A stretch of 64,000 nt of DNA from an uncultured bacterium (lineage in GTDB: Bacteria > Verrucomicrobiota > Kiritimatiellia > PWTM01), in assembly GCA_937139365.1 (NCBI GenBank), contig CAKZPT010000108.1:47199-111198 (forward strand), written 5' to 3'. Position numbers and translations under genes: made by a program. The notes under the pieces were generated by a model that saw only the letters and a program-made list of their open reading frames with translations, was not told the origin of the DNA and made no database searches. The stretch's first letter is position 1. Each line of letters starts with the position of its first letter. Of the stretch, positions 33,999 through 42,399 are shown piece by piece.

Positions 33999-34496
33999 AT
34001 GCAGCGACCGCCCACCGTCCGCGCATGGGACGCGATCGAGCGGGGCCTGCTCGGTCTGCTCGCCGCGGCGATGGTCGCGCTCGGGATGGTGCAGATCGTC
34101 TTTCGCTCCCTGTTCCACACCGGCCTGGCATGGATCGAGCCGCTGCTGGGTGTGCTGTTGCTCTGGACCACCTTGGCCGGGGCCCTGGCCGCCACCGGAC
34201 AGGTGCGCCATATTTCGGTGGACCTGCTTTCGCATCTACTGCCCCCTCGCGCCCGCGAAGTCCTCCGCGTGCCGCTCGACCTCTTCGCCGCCCTCGTCTG
34301 CGCCGGCCTCGCGCACGCCGGGGGAAAATTCGTCGCCCTTCAGCGCGCCACCGAGACCTCTCGTCTTCTCGGCCTGCCGACGTGGGCCTACTCCGTGGCC
34401 ATCCCCGTGGCCTTCGGACTAATGGCCCTCCGATTCGCGCTGCACGCCGTCGACTCCGCGAGGCGGGCTCGCCGCGGTGGGACGCCTCCTCGATGA
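33999..34496 (+). CDS. dctQ: TRAP transporter small permease
   Basis: A 165-residue protein with four membrane helices in the DctQ pattern: LLGLLAAAMVALGMVQIVFRSLF, the amphipathic WIEPLLGVLLLWTTLAGALAA, then HISVDLLSHLLPPRAREVL. It forms the membrane scaffold with DctM, and its stop overlaps the dctM start by ATGA. Confidence 0.9.
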   Translation: MQRPPTVRAWDAIERGLLGLLAAAMVALGMVQIVFRSLFHTGLAWIEPLLGVLLLWTTLAGALAATGQVRHISVDLLSHLLPPRAREVLRVPLDLFAALVCAGLAHAGGKFVALQRATETSRLLGLPTWAYSVAIPVAFGLMALRFALHAVDSARRARRGGTPPR

Positions 34497-35758
34497 TCGT
34501 CGGCGCCATCGCGGTGCTGGCCCTTCTCGGGGCGCCGATGTTTGCCGTCTTCGCCGCGCTGGCGTGGACCGCCTACGCCCGCGACGGCATCGCCCCCGCG
34601 CTGATCCTTAACGAACTCAACCGGCTGGCGGCGATGCCCCTCCTGCGCGCAATGCCGTTGTTCGCGCTGGGCGGCTACCTCCTGGCCGAAAGCCGCGCCC
34701 CCGAACGCCTGTTGCGCCTGTCCCGGGCCGCCTTCGGCTGGCTCCCCGGCGGCCTGCCGGCCGTGACGATCCTCGCCTGCACGCTGTTCACCGCCTTCAC
34801 CGGCGCGTCGGGCGTCACGCTAGTCGCCCTCGGCGGCCTCCTCCTGCCGGCGTTGAAGGCCGACGGGTACCGCGACCGATACGCGCTAGGTCTGGTCACC
34901 AGCGGCGGCAATTTCGGCGTCCTGCTAGTCCCCAGCCTGCCCCTGATCCTCTACGGCATCATCGCCAGCCCGATCGCGCCGGAGGTGACGATGGAGCGTC
35001 TGGTCGCCGCCGGTCTGCTGCCGGCCGCCCTCGGCATCGCTGCGCTCGGAGCGCACGGGGCCTGGAGCGCCCGGCAGCAGTCGGTCCCCCGCACCCGTTT
35101 TTCCGCACGCGAACTCGGCGCGGCGCTGTGGGCCGCCCGGTGGGAAGCTCCCCTGCCCGTGCTGATCCTCCTCGGCATCTACAGCGGCCGGCTGGTCCTC
35201 AGCGACGCCGCCGTCATCACCGCCGCCTATGCCCTGGTGGTCGAGACCCTCATCCTGCGCGAGGTGAAGTGGACGGACGTCGGCCGCATCGCCCGCGACG
35301 CGATGATCCTCGTCGGCGGCGTGCTCGTGATTCTCGGAATGGGCATGGCCATCACCAACTGGATGGTGGACCAGGAGATTCCCCAGCGCCTGCTGCGCGC
35401 GGTGCAGAGCCGCATCGCCAGCCCGCTGGCCTTTCTCCTGACGCTGAACGTGTTCCTGCTTGCCGTCGGCTGCGCGATGGACATCTACACGGCGATCGTC
35501 GTGATCGTTCCCCTCCTGTTGCCGCTCGGCCGGGCGTACGGAGTGGACCCGCTCCACCTGGGGATGATCGTGCTGGCCAACCTGGCCATCGGATACAGCA
35601 CCCCGCCGGTCGGCATGAACCTGTTCATCGCCGCGATCCGATTCCGTCGTCCCCTCGTCGAGCTGGTCCGGGCCTCGTTGCCGTTCATCGTAGTGCTGCT
35701 GGTGGTGCTCGGCCTGATCACGTACGTACCGTCGATCAGCCTGATCTGGGCCCGCTGA
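34493..35758 (+). CDS. dctM: TRAP transporter large permease
   Basis: A 421-residue DctM with about 12 membrane helices: AVLALLGAPMFAVFAAL, FTAFTGASGVTLVALGGLLLPAL, GGNFGVLLVPSLPLILYGI. The closing STPPVGMNLFIAAIRFRRP is the conserved cytoplasmic loop of the family. The start ATG 34493 overlaps the dctQ stop; the open frame reaches upstream into dctQ but as a shadow. It is a sodium- or proton-coupled importer of the DctP ligand. Confidence 0.93.
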   Translation: MIVGAIAVLALLGAPMFAVFAALAWTAYARDGIAPALILNELNRLAAMPLLRAMPLFALGGYLLAESRAPERLLRLSRAAFGWLPGGLPAVTILACTLFTAFTGASGVTLVALGGLLLPALKADGYRDRYALGLVTSGGNFGVLLVPSLPLILYGIIASPIAPEVTMERLVAAGLLPAALGIAALGAHGAWSARQQSVPRTRFSARELGAALWAARWEAPLPVLILLGIYSGRLVLSDAAVITAAYALVVETLILREVKWTDVGRIARDAMILVGGVLVILGMGMAITNWMVDQEIPQRLLRAVQSRIASPLAFLLTLNVFLLAVGCAMDIYTAIVVIVPLLLPLGRAYGVDPLHLGMIVLANLAIGYSTPPVGMNLFIAAIRFRRPLVELVRASLPFIVVLLVVLGLITYVPSISLIWAR

Positions 35759-35818
35759 GCGAGGGGGAACCCGCCTTCGACCGCCGTAGCGGTCCCGCAC
35801 GCGGCGATGTCGCGCCGC

Positions 35819-36688
35819 TCAAAAGAGACCGGGAAGGATCTTCTGCAGTTCCCCGACGCCCTTCTGGAGGAGGTTGGTCACTGCCGGATCGGCGCTCTTC
35901 AACAGCCGGCCCGCCTCCTCGCCTAGACGCTCCAACAGCGAACCGCCTTCCTCGACGACCGCCTCGCGCAAGGCCTGCCCCACGAGGATCGGCGCGGCGC
36001 GCAACGCCACGACCCCTGCGATCTCCATGCCCGCCTCCGACAGGTCCGTGACGTTCGTCAGGGTGTGTTCGACGCCGAGGTCCAGCCGGCGCGGTGACGA
36101 CGGCCGCCCATCGCGATCAGGGTCGCGGACCTCGATGGCGCCGATCCGAACCACCAGCACGTCCACCACCGGCCGCCGAGGGAGGGATTCGTCCTGAGCG
36201 CTGCCGCGGGGAACGGTGGGCGCCGGCAAAGGTTCCGCCGGTGGCGGCGTTACCGACGGCTCGACGGCTCGCCCCTCCGGGCGGCCGCCCTCCGTCGGTT
36301 CCGGCCGGCGGGCGATCGCCTCCCAGTTGACCCGCCCCGCCCTGTCCCTCGCCACCACCACGTTCGAGACCGCGACCTCCAGACGCCGCAGCCTCGGACG
36401 GCCGCCAAACAACGACAGGGGCTCCACAACCGCCACGATGCGGTTGAAGCGCACCGCCTCCTGCGGTCCGAAGCCCGGCGGGTTGGAAACGACGAGATCT
36501 GCGATCTTTAGACCCGGGGGGAACCATGACGTCTCCACGCCTGCCACCGAGCAATCGAGCCCCGTCTCGGCCTTAAGCGCGCGCGCGAGCACCACCCTCA
36601 GGAGGGGCCGGTGAGCGGCGGCGCCAAGCACGATCGCTCCCGCCACCACGAGGCCGACGATCGCCGCAACGCGGGTCCGCGATTTCAT
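35819..36688 (-). CDS. AsmA-like membrane-anchored protein
   Basis: A 289-residue protein starting MKSRTRVAAIVGLVVAGAIVLG, a signal/anchor helix, followed by the AsmA-type opening LDCSVAGVETSWFPPGLKIADLVVSNPPGFGPQEAVRFNRIV. The Pro-rich centre (residues 130-170) separates this from a second beta domain. AsmA-family proteins form lipid-transport-like beta structures in the periplasm; this short form has no known partner. Convergent with dctM. The start is chosen at the signal peptide; the frame is open to 36751. Confidence 0.72.
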   Translation of the reverse strand: MKSRTRVAAIVGLVVAGAIVLGAAAHRPLLRVVLARALKAETGLDCSVAGVETSWFPPGLKIADLVVSNPPGFGPQEAVRFNRIVAVVEPLSLFGGRPRLRRLEVAVSNVVVARDRAGRVNWEAIARRPEPTEGGRPEGRAVEPSVTPPPAEPLPAPTVPRGSAQDESLPRRPVVDVLVVRIGAIEVRDPDRDGRPSSPRRLDLGVEHTLTNVTDLSEAGMEIAGVVALRAAPILVGQALREAVVEEGGSLLERLGEEAGRLLKSADPAVTNLLQKGVGELQKILPGLF

Positions 36689-36787
36689 ATGTCCCCACCC
36701 TAGCCCAGCCGCAGCGGCGGTGCGAGCCCCGGCGACGGCGGGAATGCCCATTTGCCCGCCGGGCGCCGCGTCGCCATACTGGGTTTC

Positions 36788-37624
36788 ATGAGCGCGCGCA
36801 TCGCCGCCACGTTCGATCGGCTTGCCGCCGACCGGCGCCGCGGGTTCATCGCCTACCTTACCGCCGGCGACCCGACGATGCAGGCCACCGTCGAGCGTGT
36901 TGCGCAGCTGTTCGACGCCGGAGCCGACCTCGTCGAACTGGGGCTGCCGTTTTCCGATCCGCTGGCCGATGGCAGGGTCAACGCCGAGTCCGCGGCCCGA
37001 GCCCTGGCGGCCGGCGTGCGTCTCGACGACGTCGTCGAGGGCGTGCGCGCCATCCGGCGGTTCAGCGATGCGCCACTGGTCATCTACAGCTATCTTAATC
37101 CTCTGCTGGCCCCCGGATTCGAGCGCTCGGTCGGGCGTCTGGCCTCGGCCGGCGTCGACGGGCTACTCGTCCTCGACCTGCCCGTCGAGGAGGCCGGCGA
37201 GTTCCTGCCGGCACTGCGGAGCCACGCGATCGCGCCGATCTTCCTCGTGACGCCCACCAGCACGGACGAACGCATGCGCCGGATCGCCGCCTGCGCCGAC
37301 GGGTTTGTCTATTGCGTTTCCCGGACTGGCGTCACCGGCGTGCGCAACGAACTGGCGCCGGACGCCACGCAGGTGGTGCGGCGGATGCGTCGCCATACCC
37401 GCCTGCCCTTGGCGCTCGGATTCGGCATCTCGACCCCCGAGATGGTTCGCGCAGCGGCCGGGCTGGCCGATGCCGTTGTCGTCGGCAGCGGGCTGGTGGA
37501 CCGGCTGCATCGGTCGGAGGGTTCCCCCCGTGAGCGGGAGGCCGTCTGGGCGTGGGTGCGCTCGATGGCGTCCGCCGCGCATGCCTCCGGAGGCGCCCGC
37601 CATGGGTCGCACGCTCGGGCTTGA
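36788..37624 (+). CDS. trpA: Tryptophan synthase alpha chain
   Basis: A 278-residue TrpA that cleaves indole-3-glycerol phosphate. Catalytic Glu50 and Asp61 lie in LVELGLPFSDPLADG, with YSYLNPLL, GVDGLLVLDLPVEEAGEF, VSRTGVTG and GFGISTPEMV giving the whole barrel. No trpB neighbour is seen here, so the trp genes are dispersed. The tail (from SMASAAHASGG) overlaps the ruvX start by 23 bp in another frame. Confidence 0.95.
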   Translation: MSARIAATFDRLAADRRRGFIAYLTAGDPTMQATVERVAQLFDAGADLVELGLPFSDPLADGRVNAESAARALAAGVRLDDVVEGVRAIRRFSDAPLVIYSYLNPLLAPGFERSVGRLASAGVDGLLVLDLPVEEAGEFLPALRSHAIAPIFLVTPTSTDERMRRIAACADGFVYCVSRTGVTGVRNELAPDATQVVRRMRRHTRLPLALGFGISTPEMVRAAAGLADAVVVGSGLVDRLHRSEGSPREREAVWAWVRSMASAAHASGGARHGSHARA

Positions 37625-38045
37625 CGTTGGGGAGCGCCGCATCGGCGTGGCGTTGTCCGATCCGACCGGCACGATCGCGTCGCCGCTGACCGTGATGCCC
37701 GCCGCGCCGCGCACATGCCTGGGCGGGGAACTCGAGCGGATTTGCCGGGAACGCGAGGTCGAGCGGATCGTCGTGGGCTTGCCCGTGTGCCTCGACGGCA
37801 CCGAGGGGTCCGCCGCCCGGCAGGCGCGCGAATTCGCCCGATGGGTCGCGGACGTCACCGGCCGGCCGGTCGAGCTCTGGGACGAACGCCTGACCACTGC
37901 CGAGGCCGAGCGCGCGATGATCGCTGGCGGGATGCGGCGCGATCGGCGCCGCGAAGCCATCGACAAGGTCGCCGCGCAGATCCTCCTCCAATGCTATCTC
38001 GACCGCCACGCCGCCCCTCCGCCGGAGTCCGGTCCCCCGCCATGA
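37602..38045 (+). CDS. ruvX: RuvX/YqgF-family Holliday-junction resolvase-like nuclease
   Basis: A 147-residue RNase H-fold protein: LGLDVGERRIGVALSDPTG, IVVGLPVCLDGTEGSAARQA, then LWDERLTTAEAERAMIAGG and KVAAQILLQCYL, the catalytic carboxylates being in the first and third. YqgF acts in rRNA 5' processing in enteric bacteria, and RuvX is also linked to Holliday junctions. The start ATG 37602 matches the family and lies 23 bp inside trpA. The stop overlaps truA by ATGA. Confidence 0.92.
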   Translation: MGRTLGLDVGERRIGVALSDPTGTIASPLTVMPAAPRTCLGGELERICREREVERIVVGLPVCLDGTEGSAARQAREFARWVADVTGRPVELWDERLTTAEAERAMIAGGMRRDRRREAIDKVAAQILLQCYLDRHAAPPPESGPPP

Positions 38046-38899
38046 CCGGCCAAGCGCCCCGCACCGGCGGGCGCCTGTTCGTCCTGCCCGCCCGGCCGCT
38101 GCCCCATCCGCAGCGTCATCTCGCCATCCTCGCCTATGACGGCACCGATTTTTGCGGCTGGCAGGTGCAGCCCCGCGGACGCTCCATCCAGGGCGAGTTC
38201 GAGCGGGCACTGAAGAAGTTGACCGGCCACCATGCCCGCGCCCATGCGAGCGGGCGGACCGACGCCGGAGTCCATGCCCGCGAGCAGCCCGTTCACTTCG
38301 ACCTGTCGGTGAGATTCGACCCGGCCCGCCTGATGCTCGGGCTGAATGCCCTTCTTCCGAACGACATCCGCGTGCTCTCCGTCCGCCTCGTGTCCCCCGG
38401 ATTTCATGCCCGCTACAGTTGCACTGAGAAAGAATACCGCTACTTCATCCTCAACCGTCCAGTGCCCGACCCCTGCTTACGGCGTCACCGGTTGTGGGAG
38501 CATGCGCCGCTCGACGTCGCGGCGATGGCCGCCGCGGCCCGGCGTCTGGTCGGACGACGCGATTTCGCCGCCTTCGCCGCCAATCCGAACCGGGAGGTCT
38601 CGGGGACCGTGCGCAACCTGACGCGGCTCGACGTCCATCGCCGCGGTCCGGAGGTGACCATCGTGGCGGTGGCCGACGGTTTTCTGTACCGGATGGTGCG
38701 TAGCCTCGCCGGCTTTCTGCTCCGGGTGGGCCGCGGCGAACTTCCCCCTGAGGCGGCCGACGAGATCCTTCGAGGGAGCATCCGGACCGCTCGCGTTCCC
38801 ACGGCGCCGCCACAGGGGTTGTTTCTGTGGCGCGTGCGTTATCCGCCGGCCGCATTCCGCGCCGCAGCGGCCGGTCCCATCGCTTCGCCACCGCCTTGA
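38042..38899 (+). CDS. truA: tRNA pseudouridine(38-40) synthase
   Basis: A 285-residue TruA. The catalytic Asp74 lies in SGRTDAGVHAREQPVHFD; YDGTDFCGWQVQ and FHARYSCTEKEYRYFILN define the RNA-binding cleft. The first 25 residues (Pro/Arg-rich) precede the conserved start and may not be essential. It makes pseudouridine at positions 38-40 of the tRNA anticodon stem. It is translationally coupled to ruvX by a 4-bp overlap. Confidence 0.95.
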   Translation: MTGQAPRTGGRLFVLPARPLPHPQRHLAILAYDGTDFCGWQVQPRGRSIQGEFERALKKLTGHHARAHASGRTDAGVHAREQPVHFDLSVRFDPARLMLGLNALLPNDIRVLSVRLVSPGFHARYSCTEKEYRYFILNRPVPDPCLRRHRLWEHAPLDVAAMAAAARRLVGRRDFAAFAANPNREVSGTVRNLTRLDVHRRGPEVTIVAVADGFLYRMVRSLAGFLLRVGRGELPPEAADEILRGSIRTARVPTAPPQGLFLWRVRYPPAAFRAAAAGPIASPPP

Positions 38900-39060
38900 C
38901 CCGGCCGATCGTGGCCTCTCCCAGCATTGGCGAGTGCGCGTCCGCCGCGAAGAACACCGCCACCCGTCCCGGCGTCATTTCGATCCATTCAGCCGGCGGG
39001 TCGGCGAAGAATCCGCCGGTGCCGTCAAGCCCATCCACGCCATTCTGCCGCGCGCTTCTG
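38880..39060 (-). pseudogene. YhcH/YjgK/YiaL-family remnant (C-terminal part)
   Basis: A minus-strand frame encodes GGFFADPPAEWIEMTPGRVAVFF and AADAHSPMLGEATIGRVKAVAKR, which is the C-terminal cupin half of the YhcH/YjgK/YiaL (DUF386) family with its PEDAHAP-like metal motif. The upstream half is missing, and copy B of the GGGGACAGGCA element lies about 80 bp further upstream. Both ends are approximate. The rest of 38900-39259 holds no gene. Confidence 0.6.
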
Positions 39061-39140
39061 CCAATCCACCTCACCGCCACCGCCTTTGTGGACAGGCACG
39101 AAGTTGAATTCATCAATTCACTGATGCCCAATGCAAAAAA

Positions 39141-39215
39141 TGGGGACAGGCATGAGATCGGAATGTCTGTCCCTGTTTCGGCGAAGGTGGTGTCAAGATG
39201 CTTTGTCAAGTTGAC
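39141..39215. repeat. GGGGACAGGCA-type dispersed element, copy B
   Basis: TGGGGACAGGCAT at 39141-39153 is followed by CTGTCCCTG at 39167-39175, an inverted counterpart, and by two TGTCAAG motifs (39191-39197 and near 39204-39210) like those beside copy A. The surroundings are A+T-rich. It sits between the YhcH remnant and the MFS gene. Confidence 0.6.
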
Positions 39216-39259
39216 TGAAATGACAAGATTGCGTGCAGGTGGCGGCATCTGAAAAGACC

Positions 39260-40741
39260 ATGGATGGCCCTAATTGTCCCTCCGTGGACGGTCCGATATC
39301 CTCGGTTGGAGTGAAAGATTCCGCCGCCAGCTTTGGAACGTCGCTCGACGGGCGAGCTTTGGAGCGCACCCGCCGCCTGTCCATTCTCGAAGGAGCGGCG
39401 TGGTCGGTGATGTACGGGTTTGGCGACTCGTACCTCGCCCCTTTCGCGCTCCTTCTTCGCGCCGGCAACCGCGCGATGGCCTTTCTGGGCACCGCGCCGC
39501 TGGTGATCGGTGCGGTGGCCCAGATGGCCGGGGCGGCGCTGACCGAGCGGTGGGGTCGCCGAAAGGCCCTGCTGGTGGCCACCACTGCCGCGCAGGCCGT
39601 CGTCTGGCAGCTTCTTTTCTGGGTGCCCTTCTTGTTTCGCGACCGCGCGGTGGGGGCCACTCTCCTGCTCGGCTCGGTGCTGGCGTGGCTGGGTTCGTTC
39701 GGGTCGCCCGCGTGGACGAGCTGGATGGGCGACGTCACGCAACCGGAACAGCGCGGCCGTTTTTTTGCCGTCCGCAATTCGGTCCTGACGATCGTCACCC
39801 TAGCCGCTATGCTTTCGGCGGCGGCGCTGGCCTCCTTTTGGCGTGCCTACGGCCGCCCATGGGTGGGGTTCGGCTGCCTGTTCACCATTGCAGCTCTGGC
39901 GCGGGCCGTTAGCTCGTGGCTTCTGAGCCGCCACATTGAGCCGCCCCTTCGCCGCGACCCAGACGCCTATTTTTCGTTTTGGGATTTTCTGCGGCGGTTG
40001 CCCCGGTCGAACTTCGCCCGCTTCAGCCTCGCGGTGGCGATGATGAACGGCGCCGTGAACGTCGCGGGGCCCTTTTTCAGCGTGTACATGCTGCGCGACC
40101 TGGGCTGGAGCTACTGGCAATTCACTCTCAACACCATCGTCTTTCTTGTCGCCCAGTTCGTCATCTACCGTTGGTGGGGCGCCATCTGCGATCGCCACGG
40201 GGCGCGCGTCGTCGTGAAGGCGACCAGCCTTGTCCTCCCCATCCTGCCGCTCCTCTGGGCCTCGATCACGGACTTTTGGGGCCTGATGGCCGCTCAAGCC
40301 CTCTCGGGATTCACGTGGTCGGGCTTCAATCTGGCCACGACGAACTTCATATACGACGCGGTGACCCCGCCCAAACGCGCCCGCGTGGTGAGCTACCACG
40401 GCCTCCTCAACGCGGTGTTCACGCTGGCGGGCGCCAACCTCCTGGGGGCGACGTTGGCGGACTTGGTGCCAGGAGAGTTTCAGTTGGGCCTCTGGCACGT
40501 CCGGCTGACGTCCTCGCTGCCCGTCGTCTTCGTGGCCTCGGCCATCCTGCGTGCGCTGGCGGCCGCGTTCATGCTGCCACGGTTTCGCGAGGTCCGGCCG
40601 GTGGAGAAGATCCGAACGCTCGAACTGCTGTGGCGTTTCGGCCGGGGCGAACCGATCCTCTACGCGGGCCAGGAACTCATGCACCGTTTCCCGCTCCGCC
40701 CGCGGCGCGAAGAGCCGCCCGCCGCCCCACCGCCACTCTGA
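39260..40741 (+). CDS. MFS transporter of unknown specificity
   Basis: A 493-residue protein with 12 predicted helices and MFS landmarks: TERWGRRKALLVATTAAQAV (loop 2-3 G-R-R-x), SPAWTSWMGDVTQPEQRGRFFAVRN and RWWGAICDRHGARVVVK. The N-terminal 45 residues before LSILEGAAWSVMYGFGDSYLAPFALLL are poorly conserved in appearance. The start ATG 39260 is preferred, since the GTG at 39233 lies at the end of the A+T-rich repeat region. The substrate is unknown. Followed 50 bp later by rdgB. Confidence 0.85.
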   Translation: MDGPNCPSVDGPISSVGVKDSAASFGTSLDGRALERTRRLSILEGAAWSVMYGFGDSYLAPFALLLRAGNRAMAFLGTAPLVIGAVAQMAGAALTERWGRRKALLVATTAAQAVVWQLLFWVPFLFRDRAVGATLLLGSVLAWLGSFGSPAWTSWMGDVTQPEQRGRFFAVRNSVLTIVTLAAMLSAAALASFWRAYGRPWVGFGCLFTIAALARAVSSWLLSRHIEPPLRRDPDAYFSFWDFLRRLPRSNFARFSLAVAMMNGAVNVAGPFFSVYMLRDLGWSYWQFTLNTIVFLVAQFVIYRWWGAICDRHGARVVVKATSLVLPILPLLWASITDFWGLMAAQALSGFTWSGFNLATTNFIYDAVTPPKRARVVSYHGLLNAVFTLAGANLLGATLADLVPGEFQLGLWHVRLTSSLPVVFVASAILRALAAAFMLPRFREVRPVEKIRTLELLWRFGRGEPILYAGQELMHRFPLRPRREEPPAAPPPL

Positions 40742-40791
40742 CCTACGGAGCGGCTTGGCGGACCGTGCCGCGCCGGCCATGCTGAAACGCC

Positions 40792-41433
40792 ATGCGCATT
40801 CTCATCGCCAGCCGCAATCCGTACAAGGTCGCTGAAATCCGCGCCATTCTCGACGACCCCGCCCTGCCTTTCGAATGGGCATCGGCCCTCGACTATCCCG
40901 ACATCCCCGAGCCCGTCGAGGATGGAGACACCCTTGAGGCGAACGCGATCAAGAAGGCCGTCTACTGGCGCGATATCACGGGGGGCTGGGCGCTGGCGGA
41001 CGATTCGGGGGTCGAGGTGGACGCCCTCCACGGCGCCCCGGGCGTCATCTCGGCGATCTATGCCGGTCCGGAACGCGACGCGGCGGCGAACAACGCCAAA
41101 CTCCTGGCCGAGCTCGGCGACCGGCCGGACCGCCGCGCCAGATTCCGTTGCGTCATGGCGCTCGCCGGCCCCGGGTTTCCTCCGCAAACCGTTGAGGGGC
41201 GGTGCGACGGCGTCATTGGCCATGCGCCGCGGGGCGCGTGCGGTTTCGGGTACGATCCCATCTTCATCCCCGACGGGTATTCCCGCACCTATGCCGAGCT
41301 ATCGCCGGAGGAAAAAAACCGCATTTCCCATCGCGGCCGCGCCCTGGCCGCCGCCCGCGCGGCTTGGGGGGACCTGTTGAGACAGGCGGCCCTCAACCGC
41401 GATCGGCACCCGCCGTTCACAGAAACGGGTTGA
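40792..41433 (+). CDS. rdgB: XTP/dITP diphosphatase (RdgB/HAM1)
   Basis: A 213-residue HAM1-fold enzyme that clears non-canonical purine nucleotides (dITP, XTP). The start RILIASRNPYKVAEI, the metal site EANAIKKAVYW with WALADDSGVEVDAL, and GACGFGYDPIFIPDGYSRTYAEL are typical. The final Glu-rich ELSPEEKNRISHRGRAL closes the family. Its end overlaps the convergent MBL gene by 17 bp. Confidence 0.94.
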   Translation: MRILIASRNPYKVAEIRAILDDPALPFEWASALDYPDIPEPVEDGDTLEANAIKKAVYWRDITGGWALADDSGVEVDALHGAPGVISAIYAGPERDAAANNAKLLAELGDRPDRRARFRCVMALAGPGFPPQTVEGRCDGVIGHAPRGACGFGYDPIFIPDGYSRTYAELSPEEKNRISHRGRALAAARAAWGDLLRQAALNRDRHPPFTETG

Positions 41434-42037
41434 TCCGCCGTTCCCGCGCGAGAGTCGTCGGGGGGCCGTGGCCCGGACGGACCGACGTCAGGTCGGGCAA
41501 TTCGAGCAGCCGGCGCAGGGAGTTTGTGAGCAGGTTGGGATCCCCGCCCGGCAGATCGGTTCGCCCGACACCGGCGTGGAAAAGGGTGTCCCCCGAGAAC
41601 AGCGTGTCGTGGTCTCGCACCCACAGGCAGACGCCGCCCGGCGTATGGCCGGGCGTGTGCAGCACGGTCCACTCCAGTCCGGCCACCTGCAGCCGTTCGT
41701 CATCGCCCCACAGACGCAGCGGCGACGGCGGCGCCGTGGGCGCAGGATACCACGGCGGCAGTTGGTTGACCTCCGTGAACGCCCACGCCGCGTCGGCCGG
41801 ATGGATGTGGACGGGGGCGTCGTATCGTGCGGCCAGTTCGGCGGCGGCGCCGACGTGGTCCGCATGACCGTGCGTCAGAAAGATCGCCGCCAATCTTCGT
41901 CCGAGGCGTCGGAGCCGCCCGTCGATGCGATCGCCGTCCGACCCTGGGTCGATCACGACCGCCTCCGCCGCGTCGTCGGCCCCGACGAGGTAGCAGTTCA
42001 CCTGAAACGCGCCAACTTCGATCGCCTCGATGCGCAT
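41417..42037 (-). CDS. MBL-fold hydrolase of the glyoxalase II type
   Basis: A 206-residue metallo-hydrolase. T-H-G-H-A-D-H, then HTPGHTPGGVCLW and LFSGDTLFHAGVGRTDLPGG give the dinuclear metal site of YcbL/glyoxalase II-like proteins; the C-terminal glutathione-binding region of true GloB is absent. The start MRIEAIEVGAFQVNCYLVG is the family start; the frame is open 4 codons further. Likely a thioester or small lactone hydrolase; substrate unknown. Confidence 0.88.
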   Translation of the reverse strand: MRIEAIEVGAFQVNCYLVGADDAAEAVVIDPGSDGDRIDGRLRRLGRRLAAIFLTHGHADHVGAAAELAARYDAPVHIHPADAAWAFTEVNQLPPWYPAPTAPPSPLRLWGDDERLQVAGLEWTVLHTPGHTPGGVCLWVRDHDTLFSGDTLFHAGVGRTDLPGGDPNLLTNSLRRLLELPDLTSVRPGHGPPTTLARERRINPFL

Positions 42038-42399
42038 GGCTTTCACCATGCGGCAATGCGCCGCGCCAGTCTAGTCGCTCTCCGCGGCGGCCCCGTGGCG
42101 ACGCCGATCCCGCCCGCAGGCACCGCCGCCGGTCGGGTGAATCCGCGCGATCCCCCTGACTGTTGCCACGCCCGCACCGGCACCTCTGCCGGACATCGCC
42201 GTTCTCCGCCGCTCGATTCGGCCGACGAGCCCGGAACCTTCGCAACAGTCTCCGAAGCGGAAAGCGATGTCGTTTTGAGCCCGCTTCACCGCCGAGGCGG
42301 ACGCCGTATGCGCCGGCGCCGGGCTCGCGTGCCGCCCGGCGGTGCGTTCGGTCCGCTCGCCCGCAGAGATCCCGGGCCGCGCCTCACCGTCGCGCGCCG
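42038..42399. other. Gap without recognised gene
   Basis: No gene, RNA or repeat could be recognised in this 362-bp GC-rich stretch between the MBL gene and the glucuronidase-like remnant. Frames are open on both strands but none has family similarity. Confidence 0.4.
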
